DNA of 64,000 nt from Lederbergia citrisecunda (GTDB lineage Bacteria > Bacillota > Bacilli > Bacillales > Bacillaceae_C): the NCBI RefSeq assembly GCF_018343695.1, contig NZ_JAGYPJ010000001.1, positions 2,405,992 through 2,469,991 on the forward strand, written 5' to 3'. The stretch's first letter is position 1. Each line of letters starts with the position of its first letter. The notes beneath the pieces were generated by a model, which had not been told where the DNA came from, did no database searches, and saw only the letters and a list, made by a program, of their open reading frames with translations. The position numbers were made by a program, and so were the translations under genes. Positions 16,140-25,072 of the stretch are shown piece by piece.

Positions 16140-16166
16140 ATATCGTCATGGTTTAAGGAATGTTTA
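16140..16166 (-). promoter_or_regulatory. Sigma-D promoter of flagellin B
   Basis: TAAA-N15-GACGATAT on the minus strand, one mismatch from the consensus GCCGATAT, about 100 nt before the start codon. Confidence 0.85.
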
Positions 16167-16190
16167 ATAGTTTTTAAGGATAAAAAATAA

Positions 16191-16221
16191 AAAACTGTCA
16201 ATTCTCTTCGATTGACAGTTT
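16191..16221 (-). terminator. Terminator after csrA
   Basis: AAACTGTCAAT and ATTGACAGTTT form an 11-bp stem followed by a T-rich run on the minus strand; it separates csrA from the flagellin promoter. Confidence 0.85.
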
Positions 16222-16231
16222 CCTTACGCTT

Positions 16232-16456
16232 TTATTTTTTCGCATTTGCTATTATTCCAAACAAATCACTTACTCCTGCAGATGCAGCAGTATTCTCACT
16301 TTGGATATCCAGCCACACTTCTTTCCGATGAATTTCGACATTCTTCGGTGCGTTGATACCAATTTTGACTTGGTCCCCTTTAATAGAAGCAATGGTGATT
16401 TCGATGTCGTCTCCGATTTGAATGGATTCGCCTTTTTTCCTTGTCAGTACGAGCAT
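16232..16456 (-). CDS. csrA: Carbon storage regulator CsrA, translational repressor of flagellin
   Basis: The 74-residue protein is standard Csr[21 protein letters not shown] at the start (RNA-binding beta 1 strand), [18 protein letters not shown] with the essential Arg in beta 5, and a short tail. In Bacillus CsrA binds GGA sites in the hag leader and blocks translation until FliW, freed by exported flagellin, removes it. fliW ends 4 bp upstream. Target hairpins are visible in both flagellin leaders. Confidence 0.97.
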   Translation of the reverse strand: MLVLTRKKGESIQIGDDIEITIASIKGDQVKIGINAPKNVEIHRKEVWLDIQSENTAASAGVSDLFGIIANAKK

Positions 16457-16460
16457 CTCG

Positions 16461-16898
16461 TCACCCCTTTGCTAGTTGCCCGAAAAGCGGGTGTTTTGTT
16501 TGATAGTTTTCGTTGTTTAAAATAACTTGTTTTGCGGAATTCGTTTTTACATTTACAACAATTGGCGCTTGTAAATTGGCTGTGCTTTTTTCAAATGGAT
16601 CATGAACAGTCAATATCACGAACGCGCTTACGTCCGCATCACTTTTAATATCTAACTGCTCTATTGTATTTTCATCTAAAGTAAAATCATATTTTTCAAA
16701 AAAGCTATATGGATCCGCGATAACAAATGCTAGCCCCGCTGTTTCTACTGATTGCATAATCGATACCGATGACATATCCGGCAATGGCAACAATGTAAAC
16801 TTCTTTTCATCAGGGAATCCAGGGATGCCTTTTTCAAATGTTAAAATTTCATTATTTTGGATTTCGACTTCGCCGTGGTATTTAGTTTGTATGTACAT
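16461..16898 (-). CDS. fliW: Flagellar assembly factor FliW, CsrA antagonist
   Basis: The 145-residue protein has the FliW pattern [30 protein letters not shown] and a central [19 protein letters not shown]. FliW binds either flagellin or CsrA, which couples flagellin synthesis to export. I chose ATG 16898, which has GGAG 9 nt upstream, over the GTG at 16913. It overlaps nothing and lies 4 bp from csrA, so the two are cotranscribed. Confidence 0.95.
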   Translation of the reverse strand: MYIQTKYHGEVEIQNNEILTFEKGIPGFPDEKKFTLLPLPDMSSVSIMQSVETAGLAFVIADPYSFFEKYDFTLDENTIEQLDIKSDADVSAFVILTVHDPFEKSTANLQAPIVVNVKTNSAKQVILNNENYQTKHPLFGQLAKG

Positions 16899-16916
16899 AA
16901 GTTCACGCTCCACTTT

Positions 16917-17471
16917 CTATTTTACAAAGTCAATCTTTAAACTGTTTTGTTGTCTTAAATAAATATTCACATCTCCCGGCACATACGAAATAATTGGTTT
17001 TCTTATTCTGGCATCAATAACTGGTTTTCTTGTCTGGAATTGAATATCTGTTTTACCAGGCTCAAAATGAATTTTAACAGAAAAAGTGGAAGGTACCCAA
17101 GTGATATTCGTATCAACGGGTGGGGGATTTGCTTTTCGCTTTGCCTGCTCTACGAGAACATCTCGTCCTGAATGAATATCAAGCATTTCATCACCTTCTC
17201 TTGCGACTCGGGCAATTCCTTCTAAAAGCTTCTGCCTACCACGTACCGCATTTTCCCTCACACGTTGAAAAATACTTTTTATATCCATATCTTCCCATGC
17301 TAACGATTGATCAATCGTTAGCCTACCTGGGATCGTACGCATCTTCATGTCAGCAAGAGGCTGCTCGATATGAAGATCAGCGTTAGGTTGCTGTATAGAT
17401 TGTCTCGCTGGTATTGTTTCCATCCCGATTTTCGCAAATTGAGATTCCATTCTAATTTGTGGGATTTGCAC
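16917..17471 (-). CDS. yviE: DUF6470 (YviE-like) flagellar-operon protein
   Basis: The product has 184 residues from GTG 17471 (QIPQIRMES at the start). Repeated short motifs, including ADLHIEQPLADMKMRTIPGR and LTIDQSLAWEDMDIKSIF, are characteristic of YviE proteins. Its role is unknown, but it is conserved between flgL and fliW in Bacillus. TTG 17480 and GTG 17477 are also possible, but are too close to the AAGGGG ribosome binding site. It ends 18 bp before fliW. Confidence 0.85.
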   Translation of the reverse strand: MQIPQIRMESQFAKIGMETIPARQSIQQPNADLHIEQPLADMKMRTIPGRLTIDQSLAWEDMDIKSIFQRVRENAVRGRQKLLEGIARVAREGDEMLDIHSGRDVLVEQAKRKANPPPVDTNITWVPSTFSVKIHFEPGKTDIQFQTRKPVIDARIRKPIISYVPGDVNIYLRQQNSLKIDFVK

Positions 17472-17500
17472 GTTCACCAAGCCCCTTCATAATAATTGTA

Positions 17501-17532
17501 AAGGGATGTCCCAAACAAAGAGAGCATCCCTT
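17501..17532 (-). terminator. Stem-loop between flgL and yviE
   Basis: AAGGGATG and CATCCCTT pair around 16 nt. On the minus strand it lies upstream of yviE and about 200 bp downstream of flgL, followed by TTTACAA, so readthrough would be needed for yviE-fliW-csrA. Confidence 0.55.
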
Positions 17533-17731
17533 TTATCTTATCTTAAGGCTATTTGCTTAAAGTTTGTTTTCTTGTAAAAGCCCAAAAGCCGGCTTTTACA
17601 CCTATTTATAAAATTTAATGGTTCTTATGAAGTTTCCAACTCTTTTCTCAGTTGAATCATTCATATTGAGAACAGAATCCATTTAGCGCCGTTAAAATTC
17701 ATAATAATTAGCAACAATATGAGAAAAGATC

Positions 17732-18616
17732 TTATCTTAAAAAGTCCATTAATGTCGGTTGAATGATTCTGGCACCAACGGACATTGCCGCAGTATGTAC
17801 TGCTTCTTGTTGTTTAAATTCCATTACGACTTTTTCAAACTCAATATCCTCATTGTCAGACATAATTCTTTTTGCAATGATCTCTTGGTTATCGATTCGC
17901 TCTTCCATGAATTCAAGTCGATTTGTCCGAGCTCCTAGTTCTGCTCTGGCGGAAAGCATTTTGTCTGCACTGGCATCTATTTTATCTAAAAATCCGCTAA
18001 TTGCTTGTGTATCGCCTTGACCAAGTGCTGTTTCAAGGTCGTCTAACATTGAGAAAATACTATTGCCTTGATTTTCTGAACCAAACACATTTTCTCCAAG
18101 CATATTAACTGGTACATATATGCCTTTTGCAAGTTCAAACTCAACATTTTTCGAATTAAAAGAAACATTTCCATTTTTATCCACCGGAGGCGTTAATGTA
18201 TCCGTCCCATTAAAAATATATTTATCTCCAACTTTTGAATTTGCAATTGATTTTATATGAGCTTTTAACTGGGTAATTTCTTCTTTCATAGCCTCTAATT
18301 GCCCTTCGTCATATGTTTCATTACTCGCTTGCACAGTCAGTTCACGTATTCTCTCCAATACCTTACTTGCTTCTCCAATTGCAGAGTCTGTCGTTTCTAC
18401 CCAGTTATGAGCTTCTGTAAAATTGCGCTTAAACTGTTCGACTTCAAGGACATTCATTCGGTAATACATCCCCTTCATCGCAACAACAGGATCATCAGAA
18501 GGACGAGATATTTTTTTCTGAGTCTGTGCTTGAGTAAATAGTTTATCAAGACGACTGTAGCTTTGATTAATATTAGTCATTACATTTTTGGCTATCATTC
18601 CATTTGTTACGCGCAT
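17732..18616 (-). CDS. flgL: Flagellar hook-associated protein 3 FlgL
   Basis: The 294-residue protein begins MRVTNGMIAKNVMTNIN and contains KKISRPSDDPVVAMKGM and a C-terminal flagellin-like helix ending QPTLMDFLR. FlgL forms the second junction layer between hook and filament. I chose ATG 18616 (GGGG 7 nt upstream) rather than the adjacent ATG 18619. It starts 11 bp after flgK ends. About 260 bp without a gene separate it from yviE. Confidence 0.95.
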   Translation of the reverse strand: MRVTNGMIAKNVMTNINQSYSRLDKLFTQAQTQKKISRPSDDPVVAMKGMYYRMNVLEVEQFKRNFTEAHNWVETTDSAIGEASKVLERIRELTVQASNETYDEGQLEAMKEEITQLKAHIKSIANSKVGDKYIFNGTDTLTPPVDKNGNVSFNSKNVEFELAKGIYVPVNMLGENVFGSENQGNSIFSMLDDLETALGQGDTQAISGFLDKIDASADKMLSARAELGARTNRLEFMEERIDNQEIIAKRIMSDNEDIEFEKVVMEFKQQEAVHTAAMSVGARIIQPTLMDFLR

Positions 18617-18627
18617 CATTACACCCC

Positions 18628-20103
18628 TTATCTACCTACAATTCCCATTCCATTTATGATTTTTTCCAGCATTTCGTCAACGACAGATATCATTCTTGCA
18701 GACGCTGCATAAGCATGTTGGAACTGAATTAAGTTAGAGAATTCTTCGTCAAGCGACACTTCACTGATGGATTTACGGTTATTTTCAACTGAATTGAGCA
18801 GGACACCCGTATTGTAATAAAGGCGATTCGCTTGCTGTCCTTTTACCGCTATCACACCAATTAATCCTTCGTAAAATGATTGCAAGGTGCCAGATTCAAT
18901 CTCAAGATCTAATGTTGTATGGCCAATCGTTACTTTTGAATTAGAAATGACGAGATCTTTTACTTTACCTAGATCTAGTGCATTTTGTCCGTTCCCTTTT
19001 TCATTTGCAACTGAAGATGCGGCAACCTGAGAAGGAAGTGTAATTGCTACTTTGATTGAACCCGCTGCCCCTTTGTATGAATTTGGATCAGTAAAAGAGA
19101 AGAAATCAACACCTTCATCTCCGTTCAAATCAAAGCCTTCTTTATGAACAGCATTGAAAACTTTGGCAAACGAATATGCATATTTATCGAGTTGATCGAG
19201 AATTTCTGTATATAATCCAGTGCCATCATCTTCGTTTCCATATGCATACATAAGTGCAGCTAGTTTTCCCTTACCTTCAGATAAGGAAAGATTTTCGATA
19301 TCTTTTAACTCTGTAGTGCCATTTCCTTGAACAAGATTTATTCGATTGCCTTTGCCGTCGACAATAAATACATTCCTGCCCCCATCAGCGATAGCTAAAG
19401 AATTGCCTCCATAATGAATGTCAGTCGTTTCGATAGGTACAAGTTTTGAAAGCTGATCGATCAAGCGATCGCGTTCATCATATAAATCATTAGGTAAATA
19501 TCCATGAGGCTCAACTTCACTAATTTGCTTGTTAATAGAAGCAATCTGTGTAGCTAGATTATTGATTTCTCTTACTGTTGCATCGAGTTCTTTTTTTGTA
19601 TCGTTTCGTAATGTTGTTAAGGAACGAGATAAGTATTGGAACGTTTCCACTACAGCAGTACCTCGTTGAATGACTACTCTTCTAGCTCCTTCGTTTTCCG
19701 GATTTGTACTCAAGTCCTGTAACGATTGCCAGAATTGAGCCATTGCCTTTGATAATCCATTATCGCTCGGTTCATTCATAACGTCTTCAATTTGCGATAT
19801 CGATTTAGCTAGCGCCTCATAATAGCCAAATTTATTGTTTTCACTGCGGAACTGTTCATCGACAAATCGATCGCGGATTCGTTCAATCGTTCCGTCTTTA
19901 ACGCCTGTCCCTAATTGTCCAGGAATTTGCGGACGGTTTAAAGATGCCGCAGGATAAGGTGTCGTTTGTTCAAAATTAACACGTTGTCGGGTATATCCAG
20001 GTGTGTTGGCATTAGCGATATTGTGGCCTGTTACGTATATGGCACTTTGTTGTGTATACATGCCACGCTTTGATGTTTCGAGGCCCATAAATGTAGAACG
20101 CAT
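18628..20103 (-). CDS. flgK: Flagellar hook-associated protein 1 FlgK
   Basis: The 491-residue protein starts MRSTFMGLETSKRGMYTQQ and has VTGHNIANANTPGYTRQRV, the rod/hook-protein signature, and the C-terminal EEFSNLIQFQHAYAASARM. FlgK makes the hook-filament junction. ATG 20103 is chosen because AAAGGAGG lies 9 nt upstream; the frame extends 43 codons further but without support. flgN, its export chaperone, lies 22 bp upstream. Confidence 0.96.
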   Translation of the reverse strand: MRSTFMGLETSKRGMYTQQSAIYVTGHNIANANTPGYTRQRVNFEQTTPYPAASLNRPQIPGQLGTGVKDGTIERIRDRFVDEQFRSENNKFGYYEALAKSISQIEDVMNEPSDNGLSKAMAQFWQSLQDLSTNPENEGARRVVIQRGTAVVETFQYLSRSLTTLRNDTKKELDATVREINNLATQIASINKQISEVEPHGYLPNDLYDERDRLIDQLSKLVPIETTDIHYGGNSLAIADGGRNVFIVDGKGNRINLVQGNGTTELKDIENLSLSEGKGKLAALMYAYGNEDDGTGLYTEILDQLDKYAYSFAKVFNAVHKEGFDLNGDEGVDFFSFTDPNSYKGAAGSIKVAITLPSQVAASSVANEKGNGQNALDLGKVKDLVISNSKVTIGHTTLDLEIESGTLQSFYEGLIGVIAVKGQQANRLYYNTGVLLNSVENNRKSISEVSLDEEFSNLIQFQHAYAASARMISVVDEMLEKIINGMGIVGR

Positions 20104-20125
20104 ACGCTTTTCCTCCTTTATTTCT

Positions 20126-20611
20126 TTATGCTTTCGAATCAAATACGGATCGACCTGTATTTGCATTTCCACTTGCCTCACCTTGCGATTTTGTATAGTT
20201 CGGCAATTCAGGTTCAGGTGAGAGTAAATCAAGATTTAAGTTTATATATTGTAATGAATATTGTAGTAATTGTTGGTTAAGTACATTCGTTTCTTGCAAC
20301 TCTGATATTACAGCTGTTAATTTTACATGTAATTCAGAAAGGATTTCTCTGTTTGTACCATCTAGTTGCTGAATTATTTGAGATATCGTCGTTGTTTTAT
20401 CGTCATTTGTTAAAATGGCAGTTGCCTGCTGCCTCTTGTTTTCTTCAATTTGAATAGAAGTGACAAGTTTTTGCTCATCACGAAGCAACTTGTCTAAATT
20501 TTTTATTTCATTTATTTTAATGGCTTCCGTTTTTTCCAATGCTGTTGTATGCAATTGTTGATGTAAACTGAGCAACTTTTCCATCGATTCTATGAGTAGC
20601 TGGACCGACAT
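20126..20611 (-). CDS. flgN: Flagellar export chaperone FlgN
   Basis: The 161-residue protein is helical, with MSVQLLIESMEKLLSLHQQL and a long coiled-coil middle, typical of FlgN. It escorts FlgK and FlgL to the export gate. It lies between yaaR and flgK, with 18 and 22 bp gaps. The C-terminal tail (about 30 residues) is polar and probably disordered. Confidence 0.9.
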   Translation of the reverse strand: MSVQLLIESMEKLLSLHQQLHTTALEKTEAIKINEIKNLDKLLRDEQKLVTSIQIEENKRQQATAILTNDDKTTTISQIIQQLDGTNREILSELHVKLTAVISELQETNVLNQQLLQYSLQYINLNLDLLSPEPELPNYTKSQGEASGNANTGRSVFDSKA

Positions 20612-20629
20612 GTTAGGAGGTCCTCCTCT

Positions 20630-21067
20630 TTACGTATAAATATTAATAAGTAGTCCCTGTATTTCGCCGACAAGGCTAAGAATTTCAAGTCCTTTTTCTT
20701 CTTTGTCAAGGACAGTATTTGCCAAATCAATCAGCTTTTTGTCAACTTCTTTCACGATTTTGTACACTTTTGTACGGCCCCGCCAATCGAGACCACGCTG
20801 TTCCTCCAGCTGTAGGCCGTTTTTGACGGCATCTTCCATAAAAGATTTGACGAGTTGCTTATATTTTTTAAAGTCTTCTATCGTTTGTGATTTAGCAAGT
20901 TTCTGACCTTGCGTTTCGATATCTTGGCGAAGTTTGGCCATTCGTTCATACACGATGTTTTCGCGTCCTTTTGCCATTACTTCAGAAAATCTTATCGATT
21001 CCGTTGCTTGCTGTTCTTTTTTCTGAACACTGTTGATTCCCGTTTTTTCGACCCTGCGCACTTCCAT
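20630..21067 (-). CDS. yaaR: YaaR family (DUF327) protein within the flagellar operon
   Basis: The 145-residue helical protein matches YaaR: RFSEVMAKGRENIVYERMAKL, YKQLVKSFMEDAVKNGLQLEEQ and RTKVYKIVKEVDKKLIDLA. The function of the family is not established; in B. subtilis the gene lies near holB, away from flagellar genes. Here it stands first before flgN, 18 bp away, so a flagellar role is suggested by context. ATG 21067 has GGAG 8 nt upstream; GTG 21076 is the less likely start. Confidence 0.85.
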   Translation of the reverse strand: MEVRRVEKTGINSVQKKEQQATESIRFSEVMAKGRENIVYERMAKLRQDIETQGQKLAKSQTIEDFKKYKQLVKSFMEDAVKNGLQLEEQRGLDWRGRTKVYKIVKEVDKKLIDLANTVLDKEEKGLEILSLVGEIQGLLINIYT

Positions 21068-21083
21068 GAAGATCACTCCAGAT

Positions 21084-21165
21084 ACTTGATTCTGGTTTTA
21101 CAACCGATTATGGATAGTTTACTACCGATTGTGGGTACATAACTACCAAAAATTCTCATTTACTA
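21084..21165. repeat. Short tandem array with 21-bp period
   Basis: ACCGATT recurs at 21103 and 21124, with ACCAAAA at 21145 in the same phase, giving about four degenerate 21-bp units between the yaaR start and the flagellin C terminator. Confidence 0.5.
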
Positions 21166-21190
21166 ACGACTTTTAATAGATTAGCTCCGA

Positions 21191-21226
21191 AAACCCAGCC
21201 CCTCTCACTAAAAAGAGAAAGGCTGG
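21191..21226 (-). terminator. Terminator of the ylqG-ylqH-fliS-flagellin C unit
   Basis: On the minus strand CCAGCCTTTCTC and GAGAGGGGCTGG pair around about 8 nt and are followed by GTTTTC. Confidence 0.8.
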
Positions 21227-21241
21227 TCAATTTCTCAAAAG

Positions 21242-22057
21242 TTATTGCAATAACTGTAAAATTCCTTGTGGCAATTGATTGGCTTGTGCCAACATTGCTT
21301 GTCCTGCTTGATTCAATATATTATTTCGTGTAAAGTTCGTCATTTCAAGAGCCATGTCTAGGTCGCGAATACGGGATTCTGCTGCAGTTAAGTTTTCGTT
21401 TGCTGTTTGCAGATTAGTTACCGTGTGTTCAAGTCGATTTTGGTAAGCTCCGAGTTTTGCGCGTTGTTCGGATACTGTACCAATTGCTTTGTCAAGTAAA
21501 TCTATTGCAGAGCTTGCTTTGGTCGCGTCGGATACATCTAAGCTATTTATTCCTAGACTGCTTGCTTCCATGCTGTCTAGTTTTACTGTTAATGAATCTC
21601 CATTGTTCGCACCAATTTGAAATACGAATCCGTTTGTCGTTTTACCATCTAGCAGATTTTTTTCATTAAATTGTGTTTTTTGGGCAATTCTGTCCACTTC
21701 ATTAACTAACTCATCAATTTCGAGTTGAATTGATTTACGGTCGTCGTCTTCCAACGTCCCATTCGCTGCTTGCACACTCAACTCGCGCATCCTCTGCAAA
21801 ATTGAGTGCGTCTCATTCAATGCCCCTTCTGCCGTCTGGATCAAAGATACCGCATCTAAAGCATTTCTCTCCGCCATTCCTAACCCACGAATTTGCGAAC
21901 GCATTTTTTCTGAGATTGCTAGTCCCGCAGCATCATCCGCAGCACGGTTGATGCGAAGTCCAGATGAAAGTTTTTCTAAGCTTTTTGATGTGCTTCCCAT
22001 TGTTTGTGATAGGTTTCTATATGCATTTAACGCTTGTATATTATGGTTTATTCTCAT
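21242..22057 (-). CDS. Flagellin C, intron-free third flagellin
   Basis: The 271-residue protein begins MRINHNIQALNAYRNL and ends NQLPQGILQLLQ, with intact D0 and D1 helices and a short variable middle. At the place where the other two flagellins carry introns it reads RIRDLDMALEM without interruption (GAC|ATG; the exon base before the site is C, not U). ATG 22057 has GGGG about 10 nt upstream. It follows its own FliS gene by 21 bp and ends in a terminator. It may be a minor filament subunit or a filament for other conditions. Confidence 0.92.
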   Translation of the reverse strand: MRINHNIQALNAYRNLSQTMGSTSKSLEKLSSGLRINRAADDAAGLAISEKMRSQIRGLGMAERNALDAVSLIQTAEGALNETHSILQRMRELSVQAANGTLEDDDRKSIQLEIDELVNEVDRIAQKTQFNEKNLLDGKTTNGFVFQIGANNGDSLTVKLDSMEASSLGINSLDVSDATKASSAIDLLDKAIGTVSEQRAKLGAYQNRLEHTVTNLQTANENLTAAESRIRDLDMALEMTNFTRNNILNQAGQAMLAQANQLPQGILQLLQ

Positions 22058-22078
22058 ATTTTTCTTCCCCTTCATCAA

Positions 22079-22507
22079 TTAATCGCGGTTCGTCACCATG
22101 ACGTTTTTTTCATAGGCGTTCGTTTTCCGATAGAGCTCGCGCTGTCCGTCTGTATTTTCCATATTCATTGCCTCATTCCAAGAACTGGCCAATTGATCCA
22201 AAATACTTAAAACTTCTTGCAAAATCGGAATGTCTTTTTTCAAGTTCCCCATAATGACTTGGTTTGCCATATAGTTATAAAGCGTATCAAGTTGGTTAGC
22301 AATAATTCCTGCTTCGTAATTCAAGCCAACTCCAAGGCGCTCGATGATATCATTCACTTTTTGAAGCTTTGAATTAGCTTCTGGATACTTATTTGTTTCG
22401 ATGCACACGATCGCTTCTTTTAAATGATCAATGCACGCTTCATATAGGAATGCAGTAAGTTGTTGTGGTGTTTTTTGGTAGATTAATTCTTTTGTTAGAA
22501 AATCCAT
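22079..22507 (-). CDS. fliS: FliS-type flagellin export chaperone
   Basis: From ATG 22507 (GGAGG 7 nt upstream) the 142-residue protein shows the FliS pattern TKELIYQKTPQQLTAFLYEACIDHLKEA and a middle LQKVNDIIERLGVGLNYEAG, with a helical C-terminal half. FliS binds the C-terminal helix of flagellin and prevents early polymerisation. The usual fliS is expected after fliD, outside the window, so this is likely a second copy paired with flagellin C directly downstream. Confidence 0.9.
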   Translation of the reverse strand: MDFLTKELIYQKTPQQLTAFLYEACIDHLKEAIVCIETNKYPEANSKLQKVNDIIERLGVGLNYEAGIIANQLDTLYNYMANQVIMGNLKKDIPILQEVLSILDQLASSWNEAMNMENTDGQRELYRKTNAYEKNVMVTNRD

Positions 22508-22553
22508 TTTCCTGCCTCCGTTCATAGTACATATCGGATATTTCAAGCATTTT

Positions 22554-22850
22554 TTAATAGTTACGATCCATTTCCTCGAGTAAAAGTAAAATTTCAGCAA
22601 TAACAGAATAAAGTTGAGGCGGAACATTATCCCCTAGATCAATATCAAGCAAGTGACCTACTAAACTAGCATCCTCTTGCATTGCTATCCCGTGTTCCTT
22701 CGCAAGTTCCATGATTTTCGTTGCGACTGTACCTGTTCCATGTGCGACTACTTGAGGAGCACTATCATTGGATTCATCATAGCGAATGACCGCTGCAGAC
22801 GGCCCATTTTTCATACGCCGATTTTTTTGATTAAAATACGTTGGCATCAT
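22554..22850 (-). CDS. ylqH: FlhB C-terminal-domain-like protein (YlqH/FlhX)
   Basis: The 98-residue protein resembles the cytoplasmic tail of FlhB: AAVIRYDESNDSAPQVVAHGTGTVATKIMELAKEHGI corresponds to FlhB residues after the autocleavage region, and VPPQLYSVIAEILLLL to its end. The NPTH cleavage motif and the membrane part are absent. Related proteins (FlhX, YlqH) can replace the FlhB tail in switching export from hook to filament substrates. It overlaps ylqG by 4 bp, so translation is coupled. Confidence 0.88.
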   Translation of the reverse strand: MMPTYFNQKNRRMKNGPSAAVIRYDESNDSAPQVVAHGTGTVATKIMELAKEHGIAMQEDASLVGHLLDIDLGDNVPPQLYSVIAEILLLLEEMDRNY

Positions 22851-24856
22851 ACTGAAAAATCATACCCTCTTTCCGTAAAACTAGGGGTTTTACTTTGCTC
22901 TTTGCGTTCCTCTGTTTTTTCGGTAGGAGTCAGCTTTGAAAATTGAATTTTACCAATTTTATAGCCGATTTCCTCTAATCTTCCTTTTGCCGTTTTTACT
23001 AGAGGCTCCATTTTACTTTGAAAATCGAGACGATCATTTTTTATCATAACGGACAAGGTTTTATCAATTGACGTCAGTTGAATACCGACATCTCCCATTC
23101 GCTTTGTTTCTAGTAAAAAGTATAAGCTGCAGTTTTCCCAATCAATCTTTTGCTTCGATTGACTAGACTTTAAAAATACTTTTACGTTCTCTAATTGATC
23201 ACGAAGAATAATCGGAAGTGTGAATAACATCGTTTGCAGTCCAGAGCTGTCTGTCTTACTCATTAACTGTTGTCCTGTAAGATTATTCAAAGCCTGCTCC
23301 GCTCTTTGACTTGCTGCATTATTTCCTTCAGCTTGAATCAATCTTAGTAAACTATTTTTCAAAGAGGCATCGGCATCCGTTCGGGATCCATCACCAGAAA
23401 CGAGACGGTGCGCGATATCCGAGTCATATGTTAGGCCCAATCTCCTAATATATTCAAATGCGTGTCTGGCACTAGGTTCCTGCCTTAACGTTTGATAAGG
23501 TTCATTAAACGAGCGTACGATATCTTTTTCGCTTGGCAACCGCTCCAGATTTAACAACTCTTTTGAAATGAAATGTTTAACACGCTGGTCAGACGGTTGG
23601 AATATTAATTTATCGACTGTATTTCGTACTTGGTTAACGATTTCACTCGCTTTTGAAAATTCACCTTTTCCAAGAAGTTTTCGCGCTTCATGAAGCTGAG
23701 AGCTTGCTTGCATTAGCTTTTTTTCCGTTCCCATATCTGTGTATAACATGAAGTCGCTTTTTAAAATGGCATTGTCGAGCTGTTTAATCACTGCCTCAAG
23801 AGGCTGCCTTGCTTGTATAGGCGCTTGTCTTATAAGATTTTCCGCCACTCGCAACGTATTCGTAATATCACGCTTTATTGCTGTAAAATCCAGCGCCGCT
23901 TGTGATAATTTTTTTGTTATGGTAGTGACGATCACATCCCGAGATTGTACAGGGATAGTCGATAAAATTTCATTGCTCATTCGATAGGAAAATTCTGCTT
24001 CTTGTTCGGCCGAATCGTTTTCAACAAGATTTGTTAATGCTGTTGCCAGTTCTTGCCTTGCAGCTAGTTCCCTGCCTGAAGCGTGTAACTGCTCTGCTCT
24101 TTCGATTGCGTTATGCAATGAATCAGGTAGTTCCTGATTGCCTTTCATAAATTGCATGACCATTGATAAGTTGGAAGTCGTTCTTACTTGTTTCAATGCT
24201 TCCCGAATGGCATCCTGGAATGCATTAGTAACGCTCCCTACCTGATTCAATCCTGTTTGATGGATTTCTTGTTGGACTTCCCCTCTACTAATTGAAGGAT
24301 TTTGCACCTTAAAATCCGGATCCAAATCCTTCACTAATTTATTCAACACTTCTCCAAGTGACCGACCGTGCAATGCTTCATGCACCGCTCTTAGTTGCTG
24401 AAGGGTGAAATCAAGGTTTTTCCTAGCCATATTAATTATCGTTTCAAGTCTTTGTTCAGGTGTGCCTGGTCCTTTTTCTATGTATGCCCTAATATTGTTC
24501 AGCGTTTCTCTGCTAATCGGAATATGGTATTGGTTCAGTATTTGTATCGCTTGCCTTATATTTTCAGGAAGCGGCAATCCTGTGCCCTTTTCAATCGTAG
24601 TGGCAGTTTGCGTGGCAACCGCTTTTACTAAAGGGAGTTCTTGTCCCATATCCGTTACTTGCAACGTAATTTTTCCTGCATCAGGTATATTACCATCAAA
24701 CTTCACATGTAAGTCCTGACCCTTAACTTGAACAATTGCTTCGCTATTCGGAAGCTTCTCTTTTACTGTCGCGGTGTAAGTCCCACCTTCTTTGATCGTT
24801 ACAGGAAAATCAGTTTGTGGAAAAACAGCTGTTTTCGTTTCATTCTGAATTTGCAT
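22847..24856 (-). CDS. ylqG: YlqG-like protein with FliK-like C-terminus
   Basis: The 669-residue protein has a beta-rich N-terminus (KEGGTYTATVKEKLPNSEAIVQV), a long helical middle and a C-terminal part (ETKRMGDVGIQLTSIDKTL, then LVKTAKGRLEEIGYKIGKI) with the pattern of the FliK hook-length-control domain. FliK measures hook length and triggers the FlhB switch; this paralogue overlaps an FlhB-tail gene. GGAG stands 8 nt before the ATG. A strong flgM terminator lies only 39 bp upstream and no promoter is visible between, so its expression is unclear. Confidence 0.8.
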   Translation of the reverse strand: MQIQNETKTAVFPQTDFPVTIKEGGTYTATVKEKLPNSEAIVQVKGQDLHVKFDGNIPDAGKITLQVTDMGQELPLVKAVATQTATTIEKGTGLPLPENIRQAIQILNQYHIPISRETLNNIRAYIEKGPGTPEQRLETIINMARKNLDFTLQQLRAVHEALHGRSLGEVLNKLVKDLDPDFKVQNPSISRGEVQQEIHQTGLNQVGSVTNAFQDAIREALKQVRTTSNLSMVMQFMKGNQELPDSLHNAIERAEQLHASGRELAARQELATALTNLVENDSAEQEAEFSYRMSNEILSTIPVQSRDVIVTTITKKLSQAALDFTAIKRDITNTLRVAENLIRQAPIQARQPLEAVIKQLDNAILKSDFMLYTDMGTEKKLMQASSQLHEARKLLGKGEFSKASEIVNQVRNTVDKLIFQPSDQRVKHFISKELLNLERLPSEKDIVRSFNEPYQTLRQEPSARHAFEYIRRLGLTYDSDIAHRLVSGDGSRTDADASLKNSLLRLIQAEGNNAASQRAEQALNNLTGQQLMSKTDSSGLQTMLFTLPIILRDQLENVKVFLKSSQSKQKIDWENCSLYFLLETKRMGDVGIQLTSIDKTLSVMIKNDRLDFQSKMEPLVKTAKGRLEEIGYKIGKIQFSKLTPTEKTEERKEQSKTPSFTERGYDFSV

Positions 24857-24885
24857 ATTGTCAAACTCCTTTCAGAACGGATTAA

Positions 24886-24929
24886 AAAACAAAGGAATCT
24901 GCCCAACCAAAGATGGTGGGGGCAGATTC
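24886..24929 (-). terminator. Strong terminator after flgM
   Basis: On the minus strand GAATCTGCCC and GGGCAGATTC form a 10-bp stem followed by CTTTGTTTTTT. It lies between flgM and ylqG. Confidence 0.85.
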
Positions 24930-25072
24930 CCTCATCATCGGATTCGTCGTTTTTCAAAAACGGCAGCTTTAAATAGAGCCATTAAATAGCCCTTTTATTT
25001 CTTCGCCGCGTTTCATTAGCTGCTCGTCCTTGAGCAATGCTTCGAATCCGTTCGATTTATCGCTAATTTTTT

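Noticed and set aside
24977-25072. Small gene SIVKKISDKSNGFEALL... after flgM
   Set aside because: The frame has no start codon with a ribosome binding site and begins inside flgM in another frame; it may be chance or an old frameshifted tail.
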